From Malachius bipustulatus (taxonomy: Eukaryota > Arthropoda > Insecta > Coleoptera > Melyridae): a stretch of DNA of 64,000 nt. How positions within the stretch are numbered: the first letter of the stretch is position 1; the number at the start of each line of letters is the position of its first letter. Of the stretch, positions 9,686 through 21,349 are shown piece after piece. The notes beneath the pieces were generated by a model. That model saw only the letters and a program-made list of their open reading frames with translations. It searched no databases and had not been told where the DNA came from. The stretch lies in the NCBI GenBank assembly GCA_910589415.1, contig OU342631.1:56820598-56884597 (forward strand), in the 5' to 3' direction. A program made the translations under genes and the position numbers.

Positions 9686-10904
9686 ATTGTTATTCTATTG
9701 GTTGCAACCTGTTTGTTTTACCTTGCCTCACGAGGCAATGAGTTATTTGATTGGTCATTAGAGTTTTTATATTGTTGCTTTGATCAACTGTGGATGTGAA
9801 GATTTTACTGAATACCTGGGTTGATTGCACAGGACAATGTTGTCTCTGTTCGAATAGAAGAGCTTCGGAAAAACGATCTTATAATGATACTTTGGTTTCT
9901 TGACTTTCTTTATTGGCTTTCCCATACTCGAGATTAATTTCGAGTTGTTTTGGATCTTTATTTGTGAATTGCAATTCATGATCCTAGCTTTATTTTGGTT
10001 ATTGGACTCCTGATATGTGAGGGCGGTTATTACACCTGACAACCTTGCTTTGGTTTCTGTTACTCTGTCCTACTCTGAGGGTGCTTTTGCCCTGTTGCGA
10101 TCTATGATTTCCACTTTAGAGAATCATACTCTTTACTGGTACAACGGTGGTCTCCACCTGGACATCGAGGTGAATGCCTCCCCCATGTGGTAATCGAGTA
10201 CCTATTCTAACTCCTAATTGGGTGTAGTAATGGAATTAGTATTTTCTAATAATGTTTGCGAAGTAGCAGATGCTACATCTGACAACGCTGCCTTGTTCTA
10301 TCTAGACCTGTACTATATCGGAGGGTGCTCTGCTATGTGATCTTCATTTATGGTGTCATATAATGGCGAGGAGTTCCTTTCACTTTCAAACATCGTATTT
10401 AAAGGACAGCAGGTGCCGGCCTACTATTTGTACTAAAGAAACTCGAACTTCTTTACAAATCGGATGGCTTGTGTTTATCTTCGTGGTCAATTCCCTAATT
10501 GAATCATTTCTAATAATGTGTTGTTTTATTTTCCTCCTAGCTTTATCTCCTGCACAGCGAATTTGTAATTTATTTGTTGTTGAGGAATTGCTTCCTGCCG
10601 GGGTCTTTCTATTTATTGACGTAATTGCGTAGGTACCTACTGCGGTGCCGCCTAATACCTAGTTGATTATTTTGCCTGATTTAAAAGGGGACCTGCGCTC
10701 GCGGATTTGGCGAATCTGTTTGATTATTTATTTATGTGGATTTGGTGTTGAAGAGGGATCTTCCCTAACTATTTTCTCAATGGATTTTCCCTACTATGTG
10801 AAGGAAATTCCTTCGGATAGGCGCTTTGCCATTTACTAGTGAATTGGTTCGACGAGAAATTGCCAACTGCGAATATTGAGTTGTTTCAAGAAGCAATGCA
10901 AATT

Positions 10905-11165
10905 TATTGGATTTCCCGGGATAGGTAGAGGAAAATTCGACCGGAGTCCGATAGACCATCTCTGGATTCGAATTTTATTAGAATTGTGATTAGAAATTGG
11001 TGGGAAACGATATTCGCTCGTTTCGGGTTTTCAACTGGAATTTTTCCAAGGTTGATAAGGGAAATTCGACCGGAGTCCGCTATGCCATCTCTGGATTCGA
11101 ATTTTCAGGTTTAGATAAGGATTAGGTATCCCGGAGTCCGCTAGGCCATCTCTGGGTACCGTATA
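10905..11165 (+). repeat. Three direct repeats with GGAGTCCG core
   Basis: GACCGGAGTCCG, a few bases, then CCATCTCTGGATTCGAATTT occurs at about 10935 and 11055; a third shortened unit at about 11130 reads CCCGGAGTCCGCTAGGCCAT. The spacing (about 120 and 75 bases) is irregular and the spacers are not unique CRISPR-like spacers. Confidence 0.7.
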
Positions 11166-12380
11166 AAGGGTTAGGAAGTCAGATACGACCTGCTCGGAAG
11201 CTGATCTCTATCTGCCTGGAGCTCCGGTAGGACGTCTGCTTTTATAGAAGCAGTCGCCCGCTTTCTAAACACCACGCAACAATGCACCTTATTGACATTG
11301 CCTCATGCCGTGATTTATTTCTTAATCGTATTTCCCTAACCACGGGGCTCAGCGATTTGACCTCGCGGCTACCTTACTGAATTGTCCTAAACCTGAACTA
11401 CCTAAATTTTCCTTCAAATCGGCCGACGCGTTCTATAATTTTCCATTGTACCTAACTATTATAATTACACCGGCTTAACTTTCATTTCGCGTTTGCACCT
11501 GCTTGCTTTTCAAGGACCGCAGCGAATTTTCGGCTATTGCAGTTTATTAATTCGCCCTATCGATTGGTGTAACTTTCATTATCGTAGGTATGATACCTAA
11601 CGAGTTACCATTGTCTCTGCAAAGGCTTATTGTTTAATTCTGATTTCACATTCCTTCACCAGGTCTGTTTCTAGGTCAGCTCTTCTTTTCATCACGCGGG
11701 CAGAGACTGTCTTTTACAATACCCTGCGTTAACATCTGGCAATATTTATCTACCCTTGCGGTGGCCGTCTCTTCGATGTTGTTAAAAGTGCTGGAACTCC
11801 GCTAGCTAGAGCGCTTCTATTTTATGAATATTTAATGAGCTGGCAGGAATCGTTTCTATTGATGTAACGGCGGGTAGCTGCGTTTTAATTACCTTATCTA
11901 ATTCTTGCACTGTTTGCTTTTTCGGTTCGAGCTGATTTAATGAAGGCGATGGAATAATTTCCTTATCATCCTACCTAGGTGCGATCCATTTCACTTACTG
12001 TCCCACAGTTTAATGTAAATTCCATTGTCTCAAGCTACTATAAAAAAGGAAAGTCTTTGCAATTTTATATTGTAGAGTTGTGCTAATTTAAGTTACCTAG
12101 TCATTTTAAAAATGAAAAGTGCAAAGTGCAAAGTTTCAAATTTTTTTTTGTGGAATAGGGCCCTGATCTGAAATCTCACCAGTCAATAATTTATTTAAAT
12201 ATTAGAAGCGTAATATGCATTGGCTTTTTTGAGTGACAGATAGGAACTATCACTTTTATTAGTTGCTCAGAATTTGATCCTCAATCAGTATTTATGTTGC
12301 TACATTAGATATAAAAATAAAAGTTTAACAAAAATTATGAGTTTCATTAAATACGTCCCATTATATGATGAGGAGCTTAC

Positions 12381-12595
12381 CTGTAGAGAGACAATGATGA
12401 ACGAGACGTATTCGTAGAGCCGTTCATAAGGAGCCTTGGGTTCAGGTCTGATGGGAATGAGAATAAACTGAACCCCAAATAAAGGAATTAAAATTAAGGC
12501 CGCTCTTGCAGCCCGTCGTATAGCCATCGGAGCTGGATTCGGCGAGTTCGGATGCATTATCATCATAATCACTCTTAGTGCGTTGATCAGAAATA
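12381..12595 (-). CDS. Class B GPCR exon, TM5-TM6-TM7 start
   Basis: On the minus strand this 215-base exon follows the acceptor GTTTCAG and ends before GTAAGC with CAG as its last complete codon. It completes TM5 (VFLINALRVIM), then has a short third intracellular loop (HPNSPNPAPMAIRRAARA), TM6 (AALILIPLFGVQFILIPIRP, with the class B PLFG signature) and the run into TM7 (YEYVSFIIVSLQ). The RRAARA stretch before TM6 is the G-protein-contact region of the family. The HPNSPNPAP loop recalls insect calcitonin-type (DH31) receptors, but I name the subgroup only as likely. The next exon, carrying the rest of TM7 and the tail, should lie downstream on the minus strand; I found no convincing candidate in positions 1-12380. 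Confidence 0.93.
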
Positions 12596-12776
12596 CTGAA
12601 ACAAGATTAGCAGATAATTTATGTGTAGTATTTTCAAGATACAAGGAAACTCGTAAATTGTGGTGGCTTTCTCCAAAGTCCACTTTTATCACAAAGCATG
12701 CCTCTCGACATTGACAGGAATATACAGCATCTATAATTTACTGATTTTCTTATGTCTTTGAAAATATTATCCTTAT

Positions 12777-12924
12777 GCCCGAATTCACAAAGCATTATGG
12801 CACTGTAATATTTCTAAAATAATTAAATAAATGTGATGGAGATATACAGCTTATATGCATTAGAATGAGATGGGTATATTTGATTACGTAAATATTTAGG
12901 AAATTATCGTTTCTGAATACGGGC
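12777..12924. mobile_element. MITE, GCCCGTATTCAC family (copy 1)
   Basis: This is a degenerate copy of the MITE at 46944-47090. It begins GCCCGAATTCACAAA and ends TTTCTGAATACGGGC. It shares the interior words AGAATGAGATGG and TTTAGGAAATTATCGTTT. It lies about 180 bases outside the receptor exon at 12381-12595. Confidence 0.75.
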
Positions 12925-13164
12925 GTTAGGCTGTTTTGATGGTTTGTAGCTCAATGGCGTAACTTATATTGAATTGAGTATGTATTTGAGTCGGCGGACA
13001 GATAATATAGGGTGCTACAATAGTGCATTGTTCTTTCCTAGCGACTCGCCAGTTGGAGATGGAAAAATAAAGTATGGTGTGAGATCTATAGCCAAAAACT
13101 ATTTCGAGTAATACCTGTATTGCCCAATATCGCTGTAGGTACGGCAAACAACTTTCTTATTTTA

Positions 13165-13670
13165 AATAGGACTCCCTGTATATTATTACAATTTTAGATT
13201 ATCTGAGCAGAACGGGTTTCACAGTTGTAGTTTAGTCGAGTAGCTTGTGAGTTATAAACGAATGAAAAGCGCCATTTCAAATTTTCAAAGCAGTTCACAA
13301 TGAAAAAATTCGTTCTCCAAATATCGGGGAACGGTTTACATTTCCCTATCTTAACTTTTTACGTTGGGATCCTATCAGGTGGATGATATTCTTATACAGG
13401 GTGATGAAAATTATCAGATTCTTCATTAATTTTATCAGATTTTTCATCACCCTGTATAACAATTTCATCCACACCATAGAATACCATGTGAAAAGTTAGG
13501 ATAGGAACATGTAAACCGTTATCTGATATCTTGGTCCGTTTTCAATGTGAACTGCTTTGAAAATGGAAAATGGGGATTTTCACTTGTTTATAACTCATAA
13601 GCTACTCAGTTTAAACTCCAACTGTGAAAACCATTCTCACTGAATTTTCTCAGACAATCTAAAAACCTTC
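13165..13670. repeat. Palindromic repeat family P, copy 1
   Basis: An imperfect inverted repeat of about 500 bases. Left-hand words: TTTAGATTATCTGAG, AGTTATAAACGAATGAAAA and ATACAGGGTGATGAAAA. Right-hand words: TTTTCATCACCCTGTATAA, TTCACTTGTTTATAACTCA and TCTCAGACAATCTAAAAA. The centre is at about 13420. It is non-coding and related to the copy at 20336-20950. Confidence 0.7.
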
Positions 13671-13739
13671 TTGCGCATCAATCGCAGAAATAGTGTATTT
13701 TTATGCGATTCAATTCTGAATATTTTCACCGCTTTTTAA

Positions 13740-14124
13740 ATTGGCTTTCTGAAATTTTCCATAGTCAGGTCATATTAGCGTAGTGGTTTACTGAGAAAAT
13801 TTCATTTCATTTAGTTTGAAAACGTGTCTTAGAATGGATTTTTAAATTTAACAAAATAAAAAAAAATTGACAAATTTTAAAAATTTTTCCCTTTTCCTGT
13901 GTCCGCCACTGGCTAACTTTACTTAAAAAATACTATTCTTTACACTACCTTTAATAAATTCGCAAAAAGTGAAAGGGGAATTTTGAAAACCGAAAATTTG
14001 AAATTTTAGAGGAATAAACATCATGTAAAAATATTCGAATATCTCCGCCATTTTTCTTATTTCCTTCTTGAAATTTTTCAGAGTTAGGGGTTATTCGTGT
14101 AGTTGTCTACTGGAAAAACTTCAG
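13740..14124 (+). repeat. Partial copy of the 14.1/15.2 kb direct repeat
   Basis: Contains TGTCCGCCACTGGCTAACTT and the CTGGAAAAACTTCAG-like phrase that also occur in the two fuller copies downstream. No coding signal is visible. Confidence 0.4.
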
Positions 14125-14660
14125 CTCAATTCCTTCAAAAAAGGCTCATAAACGGTTATAGAAATTTAGCCATTTTTACCCTTTTCTACCCACGCCACTG
14201 GCTGATTAATGAAAAATATGCAAATTTTACTGCATTAACTCAAATTTAAAATAATTTTCTTCCAATCGTGTTAATTTGGTTTAAATTTGTTTTTCTAACT
14301 CGCTTATAGGTAGGTAGGTATAGGGGTTCCAAATCTGGCAATTTTTTCTAAAATTGAAAAGGCCGCCATTTGAAACGGCTCGATTTTACTCAAATACAGT
14401 ACCAGACGACTCCTTGCGGCTATCTTATTCATAAAAAATTTCAGCCCCCTAGATTGAAAACTGCGACCAGAAACCGTGCCTCATAGACGGTTTTTGTTTT
14501 TAATTTGGAGGGACACCTGTAGAAGTAACGCAGCTTTAGGGATTTTTTTTACGAAAATCAAATGTCATTTCAAAGTTTCACAAGGGTAAAAAATTTCGTT
14601 CACTAATCCTTAAATATGAAGCTACAGCAGCGGTTTTAAAATTTTAAAGAAATAAACATC
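14125..14660 (+). repeat. Dispersed repeat D, copy 1
   Basis: Non-coding. It shares with 15155-15690, in the same order, GGCTCATAAACGGTTATAGAA-like text, CCCACGCCACTGGCTGATTA, ACGGCTCGATTTTACTCAA, GGGACACCTGTAGAAG and TTCGTTCACTAATCC. This is a direct, not inverted, duplication. Confidence 0.7.
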
Positions 14661-15154
14661 ATAATGAAAATTTTTTGGGAAAACTCCCCACCTACCTACC
14701 AAAAAAAAAGAATCATATCTTCCCGTGGTTTCGAACCCACATCAACAGTTTATAAAACATGCGTGTAATCAACTGAACCACGGTGGGTCTCGAGTTTGTA
14801 GTGCTGATAGATAGGTATATGTAGTACGTCAGGTTATTATACACCTACACATTTTATTTTTTAAACTGGTCGTATCTTTGTTATTAAAAAACCAATTTGA
14901 ATACTTTTTTCACCTGCATGTAGGTGATTTAATTGTTGTTGCGTTTGCTCTTCTAATTTTTAGAACCATTCATAATTGAATGTGAAAAAAAATAAAAAAG
15001 AAATTGCGAACCATTTCATCGATTTAATAAGTGCAAGCTAATTTTGCACAAGCGAAAAACTTTTTTGTTTTTCGTTTAAAGTGCTACATTAATCGAGGCG
15101 AATTGAAGCTAAGACATCAAATTATATGTTAAAGCAAAAAAAAATTGAAAATTT

Positions 15155-15690
15155 CGATTCAACTTCTTCAAAAATGGACTCATAAACGGTTATAGAATTG
15201 ACACATTTTCACCCTTTTTCCTACCCACGACACTGGCTTATTAATGGAAAATATGCTAATTTTATTGCATTAACTCAAATTTCCAATAATTTTCTTCAAA
15301 TCCTGTTATTTTGATTTCAAAGTTTTTTTGCCATCTTGCTCATACGGGGGCTCAAAACATTGGAAATTTTCCGAAAATTCAAATGGCTGCCATTTTGAAA
15401 CGGCTCGGCCGATTTTGCTCAAGTGCAATACCAGACCACTCCTTGTGGATATCTTACTCCCACAAAAATTTCAGCCTCCTAGATTCAAAACTGCGACCTG
15501 AAATGAGATGACAAAAACCGGGCTCATGGAATTTTGAAGGGACACCCTGTAGAAGTGATGGGACTTTTGGAAATTTTTTCAACGAAAATCTAACGTCATT
15601 CGAATAATTTACAAGAATCCAAAATTTCGTTCACTAATCTTGAAAGATAAAGCTACAGGAGCGTTTTGAAAATCGAAATTTCGCGATTTT
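15155..15690 (+). repeat. Dispersed repeat D, copy 2
   Basis: Second full copy, about 1 kb downstream in the same orientation. It has CCCACGACACTGGCTTATTA, AACGGCTCGGCCGATTTTGC and GGGACACCCTGTAGAAG. Its right end runs into a TA microsatellite. Confidence 0.7.
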
Positions 15691-15728
15691 GGAGAAATAT
15701 ATATATATATATAAATATATATATATAG
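15691..15728. repeat. (TA)n microsatellite
   Basis: ATATATATATATA, AAATATATATATATATA. It marks the left side of a tract with repeated TTGTGACATC words; a similar array at 24949-25018 marks the right side. Confidence 0.8.
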
Positions 15729-16085
15729 ATTCATCCAATCATCGTTGTGACATCCTGACGTATAATTTTTGCTATCTCTTCGACATCCGCCGACGTTGTG
15801 ACATCCAAAAACGGATGCCACAGCGTTTCATGTGTTAGTTAGACAGAGATAGTTAATAAAGGAAGATAGGCTGAATTTGAGCTGGAGGTCAAAAAACAGT
15901 TTTTTATGGCTAGAGACGTATAATGTAGTTCCAGCGTATAGTGTGTAGGTGGCGCGCCCGACGTTCGGTGCAGTATATTAATATACTGCTAGAAATCATA
16001 ACCAATCGATCTTGTGACATCTGCAGTTTTTATGATGTATATTAACTTCTTGCGCTATAGATCTTGTGACATCTTAAAATTGACA
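15729..16085 (+). repeat. Cluster of TTGTGACATC motifs, direct orientation
   Basis: GTTGTGACATCC occurs at about 15744 and 15795, and CTTGTGACATC at about 16012 and 16063. The opposite-orientation words GGATGTCATAAC, GGATGTCA and GGATGTCACAAG occur at 24689-24940. The arrangement resembles subterminal motif arrays of a DNA transposon. No coding sequence is seen. Confidence 0.45.
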
Positions 16086-16189
16086 ACAGTGTTGGATGAA
16101 TAATTCCTACAGCATTCTTGTAACATGCAAAGAAAGGAACTAAATCACCATTAACATTTGAATTATTAGGTGCTAGGTATAAAGCGACC

Positions 16190-16390
16190 ATCGCTTCTCT
16201 GAAATAGCCTTCTTCCGTCCTTGATACACACTGTAGGCACTAGGTTCCTTTATTCTTTTATGTTTTAAATGTGAATAGAAATTAATTCATGTTTTCTTCT
16301 TCGTTGTTATTCGGTAATAATTAAGTCAATTTTTTATTAAGTAATAATTAGGTCACTGTTTTTATCAAACTCTTAGTCATTACATTAAAA
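16190..16390 (+). repeat. Direct duplication, unit 1
   Basis: Shares with 16820-16990, in the same orientation, GAAATAGCC, CACTAGGT(A)TTCCTTTATT, AATGTGAATAGAAATT and GGTAATAATTAAGTCA. It is non-coding. Confidence 0.65.
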
Positions 16391-16819
16391 AGATAAATAA
16401 ATAAACAAAAGCGGGTGCTTTTGAAATTGAAATAAGTAATGAATTAGTTGAAATACTAATAAAAAAATTTAATTGTTATTTTTGGATATTTTTAATTTTT
16501 ATTCTATATGTCGATCTAACTAAATTGTTTATACATTTTTTTAAATAAATGGCTGTATGTATTTCTCTATTTTATAAAAGAGATTGGTGTTTGTAATGTT
16601 TATCATCAAACTACGCCATAAGTCGATAATAGGTACCTAATGCTTTTTTAAAAGATATTTTTCTAGTACTAACTTATAATACCTAATCGTTGTATTTTTA
16701 GACTCTATCCCATAAGAGGTAATGGGTATCCTTTAGGGTCACATGGTAAAATAATGAAAAAATTCCCATAATCTTTTTTCTTGGAGGCAACCACAGAAAT
16801 ATTATTGCCAATCACACGT

Positions 16820-16995
16820 GTTGAAATAGCCTTTTTCTGTTGTTGATATACAATATATAGGTACTAGGTATTCCTTTATTTTTCATGTTTTAATAATGTG
16901 AATAGAAATTCATTCATATTTTCTTTGTTGTTGTTATTAGGTAATAATTAAGTCACTATTTTTTTCTAAGTCGTTAGTCATTACAATAAATACAG
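16820..16995 (+). repeat. Direct duplication, unit 2
   Basis: Second copy of the unit at 16190-16390 with the same ordered words, ending in TTAGTCATTACAATAAA just before a TACAGGGTGT element end. Confidence 0.65.
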
Positions 16996-17830
16996 GGTGT
17001 TAAGAAAATGACGGATAAACTCTTTAGTACATTTTAGGGGACACTCAGTAGAGCACGGTAAAAATAATTTTAAAAATTCTGGTCTTCAATTTGGTGGGAT
17101 AAAAAATGCCAAAGTTAACATTTTACTATCTTTGTTTTTCGTTATTTGCAAAAACTAGATGATTTTTACAGATATAAAAAGGGTACCTTAATCGTTATCA
17201 ATTGAAAAAAATTGCTTAAAATGTATCACTGGCTTGGAATTTTTTTTATTTTTGCGACTTAATGAAAGTACAAACTTTTAGAAAAATGTTCTGACTTTTT
17301 ATATCTGGAAAATGAATCCGGGTGAAAATTTTTCAACGGAATATTTGACATGAAAAATAGTATCTCAAAATAAAGATAATCCCGCTGCAAAATTTTCCCA
17401 GGATTTTTTCGCAGAAAAATTATTTTCTGTCTTCTCTATACCTACACTAATATTGCTTCTGCATAAATTTTGTATAAGATCATTTTTGAGCAGAATTCGC
17501 TAATAAATAAATTTGATAACACCTAAACAAATTTGACGTAAAAAAAATAGTTTACGAGAAACTTGCTAACATTTCTTTAGCTTTTCGCGACGATTTAAAT
17601 CTCAAATATTTTTCTTTTTGCGGACACAAATCCGCAATGGAGTTTTGAAATACTATTTCTGATTCAATAATATCTAAAGATAATCCTGGTGAAAAATCTA
17701 AATAATCTTCACCAGCATTTTTTTCACAGATAAGCTTTTATTCGGTGCCAGAATCATAATAACAATAATTATTATTATTTATTGTGCTCGTTTATTCAGA
17801 GTTTAGATCTATTTAATTAGCGACTACACA
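16996..17830. other. No gene; TACAGGGTG-ended repeat material
   Basis: Begins with TACAGGGTGTTAAGAAAATG, a common end word for repeats in this window (also near 13400, 20590, 25168, 33308, 36038 and 49000). The rest is AT-rich with no coding frame. Confidence 0.4.
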
Positions 17831-17832
17831 GG

Positions 17833-19440
17833 GATATCTTAAGCAACTGAAGATACGAGGTCGGTTAAATAATAGAAAAGGTGTGCTATTTTGAGATGGG
17901 TGTTTTGCGAAAAACAATTTAAATATGGATGGATGATTAATAAAACACCCAATGTTTAAAAAAATTCTACTATACAGGGTTAGAACTATTTAAAGGGTCA
18001 CTACAGGGATATCCTAAACCATTGAAGATACGAGGTCGGTTAAATTAGAGAAAAGTTGCGCTATTTTGTGGCCATCTCGAATACTTCAAAACATGCAAGA
18101 TATTTGTGACCGTTCCTGAAATATCCTGAAAAAACTGAAAAATCGAGAAATCTTATTTTCATCATATCTTTTTTGTTATTGGAAATTAATAAATAATTTT
18201 TTGTAGGCTTACATAAGCCATTATTTTAAGCTATTAATCTGTCGTTTCAAAAAAATTTTAAGCCGACTAGATCCCATAGTTTTCATAGTCAACTTTCGGT
18301 TTTCTTATGGCCGCCATATTATTTTTTTATGTCGTTCGATAAGAAAAAAATAATGGAAACCAAAAATTAATAAACTTTGGAAAATAATAGAAAAAATTTT
18401 TTGTTCTTTTTTGTTCTAAAAAAAATACAATTTTTTAGACCGAATATCATAGAGAAATTAAAAAACTATAAAGCAAGGCAGTATGACTTTATATTGACCT
18501 ATTTCAGCGAAACTATGTATATGCGTAGTAGAATTTTTTTAAACATTATAGTGTTTTATTGATCATCCATCAGTATGCAGAGATTCTACAAAGTAAGGGT
18601 TGAAAACAGAAATTTTAATTTAAATATCCCTAATATTTTGATTAATTCCTGAAAAATCTGAAAAAAAAATAAAAAAAACAGAATTTTTTTTCATCAAATC
18701 TTTTTTATTATTGAAAATTAAATAATTATTTTTTGTAGGTTAACATAAGTCGTCAAGAGCCATCAATTCGGTACTACAAAAAATTTTAAAGCCGACAAGA
18801 TCGCAGAGATTTCATAGTCAAGTTTTGCTTTTCTTATGGCCGCCACATTATTTTTTATGTCGTTCGGTATGAAAAAAATAATGGAAACCAAAAATTAATA
18901 ATTTTCAAAAAATAAATTAAAAAAATTTTTGTTCTTTTTTCTCTAAAAAAATACAACTTTTTCGACCGAATACCATAGAGAAATTTAAAAAACCATGAGG
19001 CAAGCAGTATGACTTCATATTGACGTATTTCAGCGAGAATTTTTTTGTTTTTCTTCGAAAACAGAAGAATAAAAATTTTGGAATTTTTTTACCAAAGTTT
19101 ATTAATTTTTGGTTTCCATTTTTTTTTACATCGAACGACATAAAAAATAATATGACGGCCATAAGAAAAACGAAAGTTGACTATGAAAACTCTGGGATCT
19201 AGTCGGCTTTGAAAATTTTTGAAACGTCAAATGGGTAGCTCTTGGCGACTTACGTAAGCCTACAAAAAATTATTTATGAATTTCAAATAATAAGAAAGAT
19301 ACGGCAAAAATAAGAATTCTCGATTTTTTTTTAGTTTTTCTATACCGACTGAAAATATCCGATAACATTTTTTTCAGATTCTTATTAATCATCAAATTGC
19401 GCATCTTTTTCTCTAATTTAACCGACCCTGTATTTTAACG
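17833..19440. repeat. Fold-back repeat, copy 3 (complex)
   Basis: The left end has AAGATACGAGGTCGGTTAAA twice (17848 and 18027), the right end has TCTAATTTAACCGACCCTGT. The sentinel GGCCGCCATATTATT appears at about 18310 and again at about 18840, and is inverted as AATAATATGACGGCC at about 19147. It is the same family as 2346-4140, apparently rearranged with one extra internal unit. The open frames inside are AT-run artefacts. Confidence 0.6.
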
Positions 19441-20335
19441 TTTACGGCTGTAGAGATACGCGGATGTAAATAATGATTTTTTTTGCAAAATACACGACAT
19501 CTTTAAATAGCACAACTTTTCTCTAATTTAACCTAAAGTCACTCGATATACCAGTCTGGCCATACGAAAAATTGCATTGATGAGATAGGCGGCATTAAAA
19601 CAATTAAAAAATATGCATTATTTTGCATATTATCCATACAGTGATTTTTTTGATAGTGGCATGAGAATGGTTAAGTACCTATCTAATAAAATCGTTTTCA
19701 CGTTTTACTTGATTTACCTTGATTTAAAGCGCATTTTTAAACAATATTGAATGTAGTCAAGTTCAAGAACTAATTTTTTCATTTATTTACAAAGCAAAAT
19801 GCACAATAAAATATTATTCAATGCGAACACTATCATAAAGTATTTTTAAAAGAATGTTGAAGTGGTCTTTCTACTTCAGAGAACGTAATGGGTGTTTAGG
19901 TCCATGCATTCAGTATTCAGATGAATAGAAGAATTAGTCAGGTCAATAAATACCGCACAGGAATTTCACAAGGGTTAACATTATTATTATAACGGTTTAT
20001 AGTGTATCCTATACCGTATACTACCAGTTACTGCCACTGGTCTACTGTGAGGGTTTTATTAATTTCTTTGTATGATATAATATTTGTTTAGTCCCTAATA
20101 TTATAATACTGTTTTACCTAACATTCATTTAACTTCCCATTTCATTATTTAAAAATGATTCAGTAAAATGTTTACCATTCTTTCTAAATTTGCATCCGGA
20201 AATAGAAAGCGAATTTATTTCACTTCATACTGAATTTTAAACGTTAATTTGATTTTTTTCCCTATTGGTACAATAACTTACTGCGCAACTACCAGGCATT
20301 GTTTATACGTTATGTTAGCATGCAACCCGAAGTGG
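19441..20335. other. No gene seen
   Basis: AT-rich DNA without a recognisable coding frame or strong repeat. Confidence 0.4.
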
Positions 20336-20955
20336 CATATCAAAGTAATGGCTTTTTTAAATGGAATGCTCCTATGTTATTGCATTTTTAGATTGTCTGA
20401 GAAGAGAAAATAAGATTGTTTACAGTTGGTGGTTAAATTCAAAAGTTCGTGAGTTATAAACAAGTGAAAATAATCATTTTTGAAGTTCAAGTCCCTGTAC
20501 AACGAAAACGGCTCTAGATAGAGAAAAACGGCTTACATGTCCCTATTTTAACTTTTCATGTACTATCCTAAGATGTAGATAAAATGTTTATACAGGGTGA
20601 TAAAAAATTTGAAAAAATCTGAGATCTTTCCACGCGTCGCAAAATAAAAAAAAAACAAAGAAAGTACAAATGTTTCTGTACCATAAGATAGTACATAAAA
20701 AGTTAAAATAGGGATATGAAAGCCGTTTTGCTATATCTTGAACCGTTTTCGTTGTACAGGGCCTCGAATTTCAAAAATGGCGTATTGCACTTGTTTATAA
20801 CTCACAAACTTCTCAATTTAAACATCAAGTGTAAAAGCCAATCTTATTTTTTCTTCTCAGACAATCTAAAAATGTGATAACATAGGAGCATTTCATTTGA
20901 AAAAACATAACTTTGATATGCCACTCTCATATTATGGGACATTCTGTATAGTCTA
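20336..20955. repeat. Palindromic repeat family P, copy 2
   Basis: The outer words are GGCATATCAAAGTAATGG and ATAACTTTGATATGCC. Next come TAGATTGTCTGAGAAGA and TTCTTCTCAGACAATCTA, then GTGAGTTATAAACAAGTG and CACTTGTTTATAACTCAC. The inner words are TTTTCATGTACTATCCTAAG and ATAAGATAGTACATAAAAAG. Arms are about 270 bases around a centre near 20645. It is the same family as 13165-13670, as shown by the shared TTATAAAC and CAGACAATCTAAAAA words. Confidence 0.75.
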
Positions 20956-21349
20956 AAATAAATTTAAATAATGGTCCATTGTGATCCTGTAGTTGAACTT
21001 GCAAAAAAAAATTTGAAAAAATCAATCGTGTTTTTGGCTCACAGAGACCGCTGCGAATGAGCTGGGACCCCTGTATTGTTTTTTCATGTTATTCAGTTAA
21101 AACAATATCTCATAATTTTTGTTTATTAAAATTTTTTGGAAAAAAAAATAAAACTTTTCATCGAATGACGTCAGTATAAATTTTTATATTGAATTCATTG
21201 ATTGCCTTGTGTTTTTTTATAACACATTCTGGGGGAAAAATATTTTTTTAGCAAAAAGAACAGTATGTAGGTACTTAGCTAGGTACCTCGCTATGTAAAT
21301 ATAATCCTGTTTAAATAACTCTGGCACAATTTTAATTTTCTAGTAAGTT

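Larger units (their letters stand above)
8085..12165. other. GC-richer non-coding block, probable large non-autonomous element
   Basis: About 4 kb with clearly higher GC than its surroundings and no sustained coding frame. The two borders carry similar words in opposite orientation: CTTCCACAATAAAAA and AACTTTGCAGCTTGGCACTTTT near 8160-8210, and AAAAGTGCAAAGTGCAAAGTTT then TTGTGGAATAGG near 12115-12160. This looks like a degenerate terminal inverted repeat (key words only are given). The inside is built from short duplicated modules listed separately. The element type is not recognised. Confidence 0.35.

Noticed and set aside
10905..11165. CRISPR array
   Set aside because: Three repeats with uneven spacing inside a larger duplicated block in a eukaryotic genome. 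No cas genes and no unique spacers of constant length.
12926..13147. Minus-strand open frame near the receptor exon
   Set aside because: I tested it as the TM7 exon. It has no class B TM7 pattern, and its start lies in repeat material.
14718..14790. tRNA-like stretch on the minus strand (TGGTTCAGTTGAT A-box-like and GGGTTCGAAACC B-box-like words)
   Set aside because: The A- and B-box words are there, but I cannot fold a proper acceptor stem or a seven-base anticodon loop. The outer CCGTGG/CCACGG pairing conflicts with the T-arm. It may be a tRNA-derived repeat, but it is not a tRNA gene I can support.
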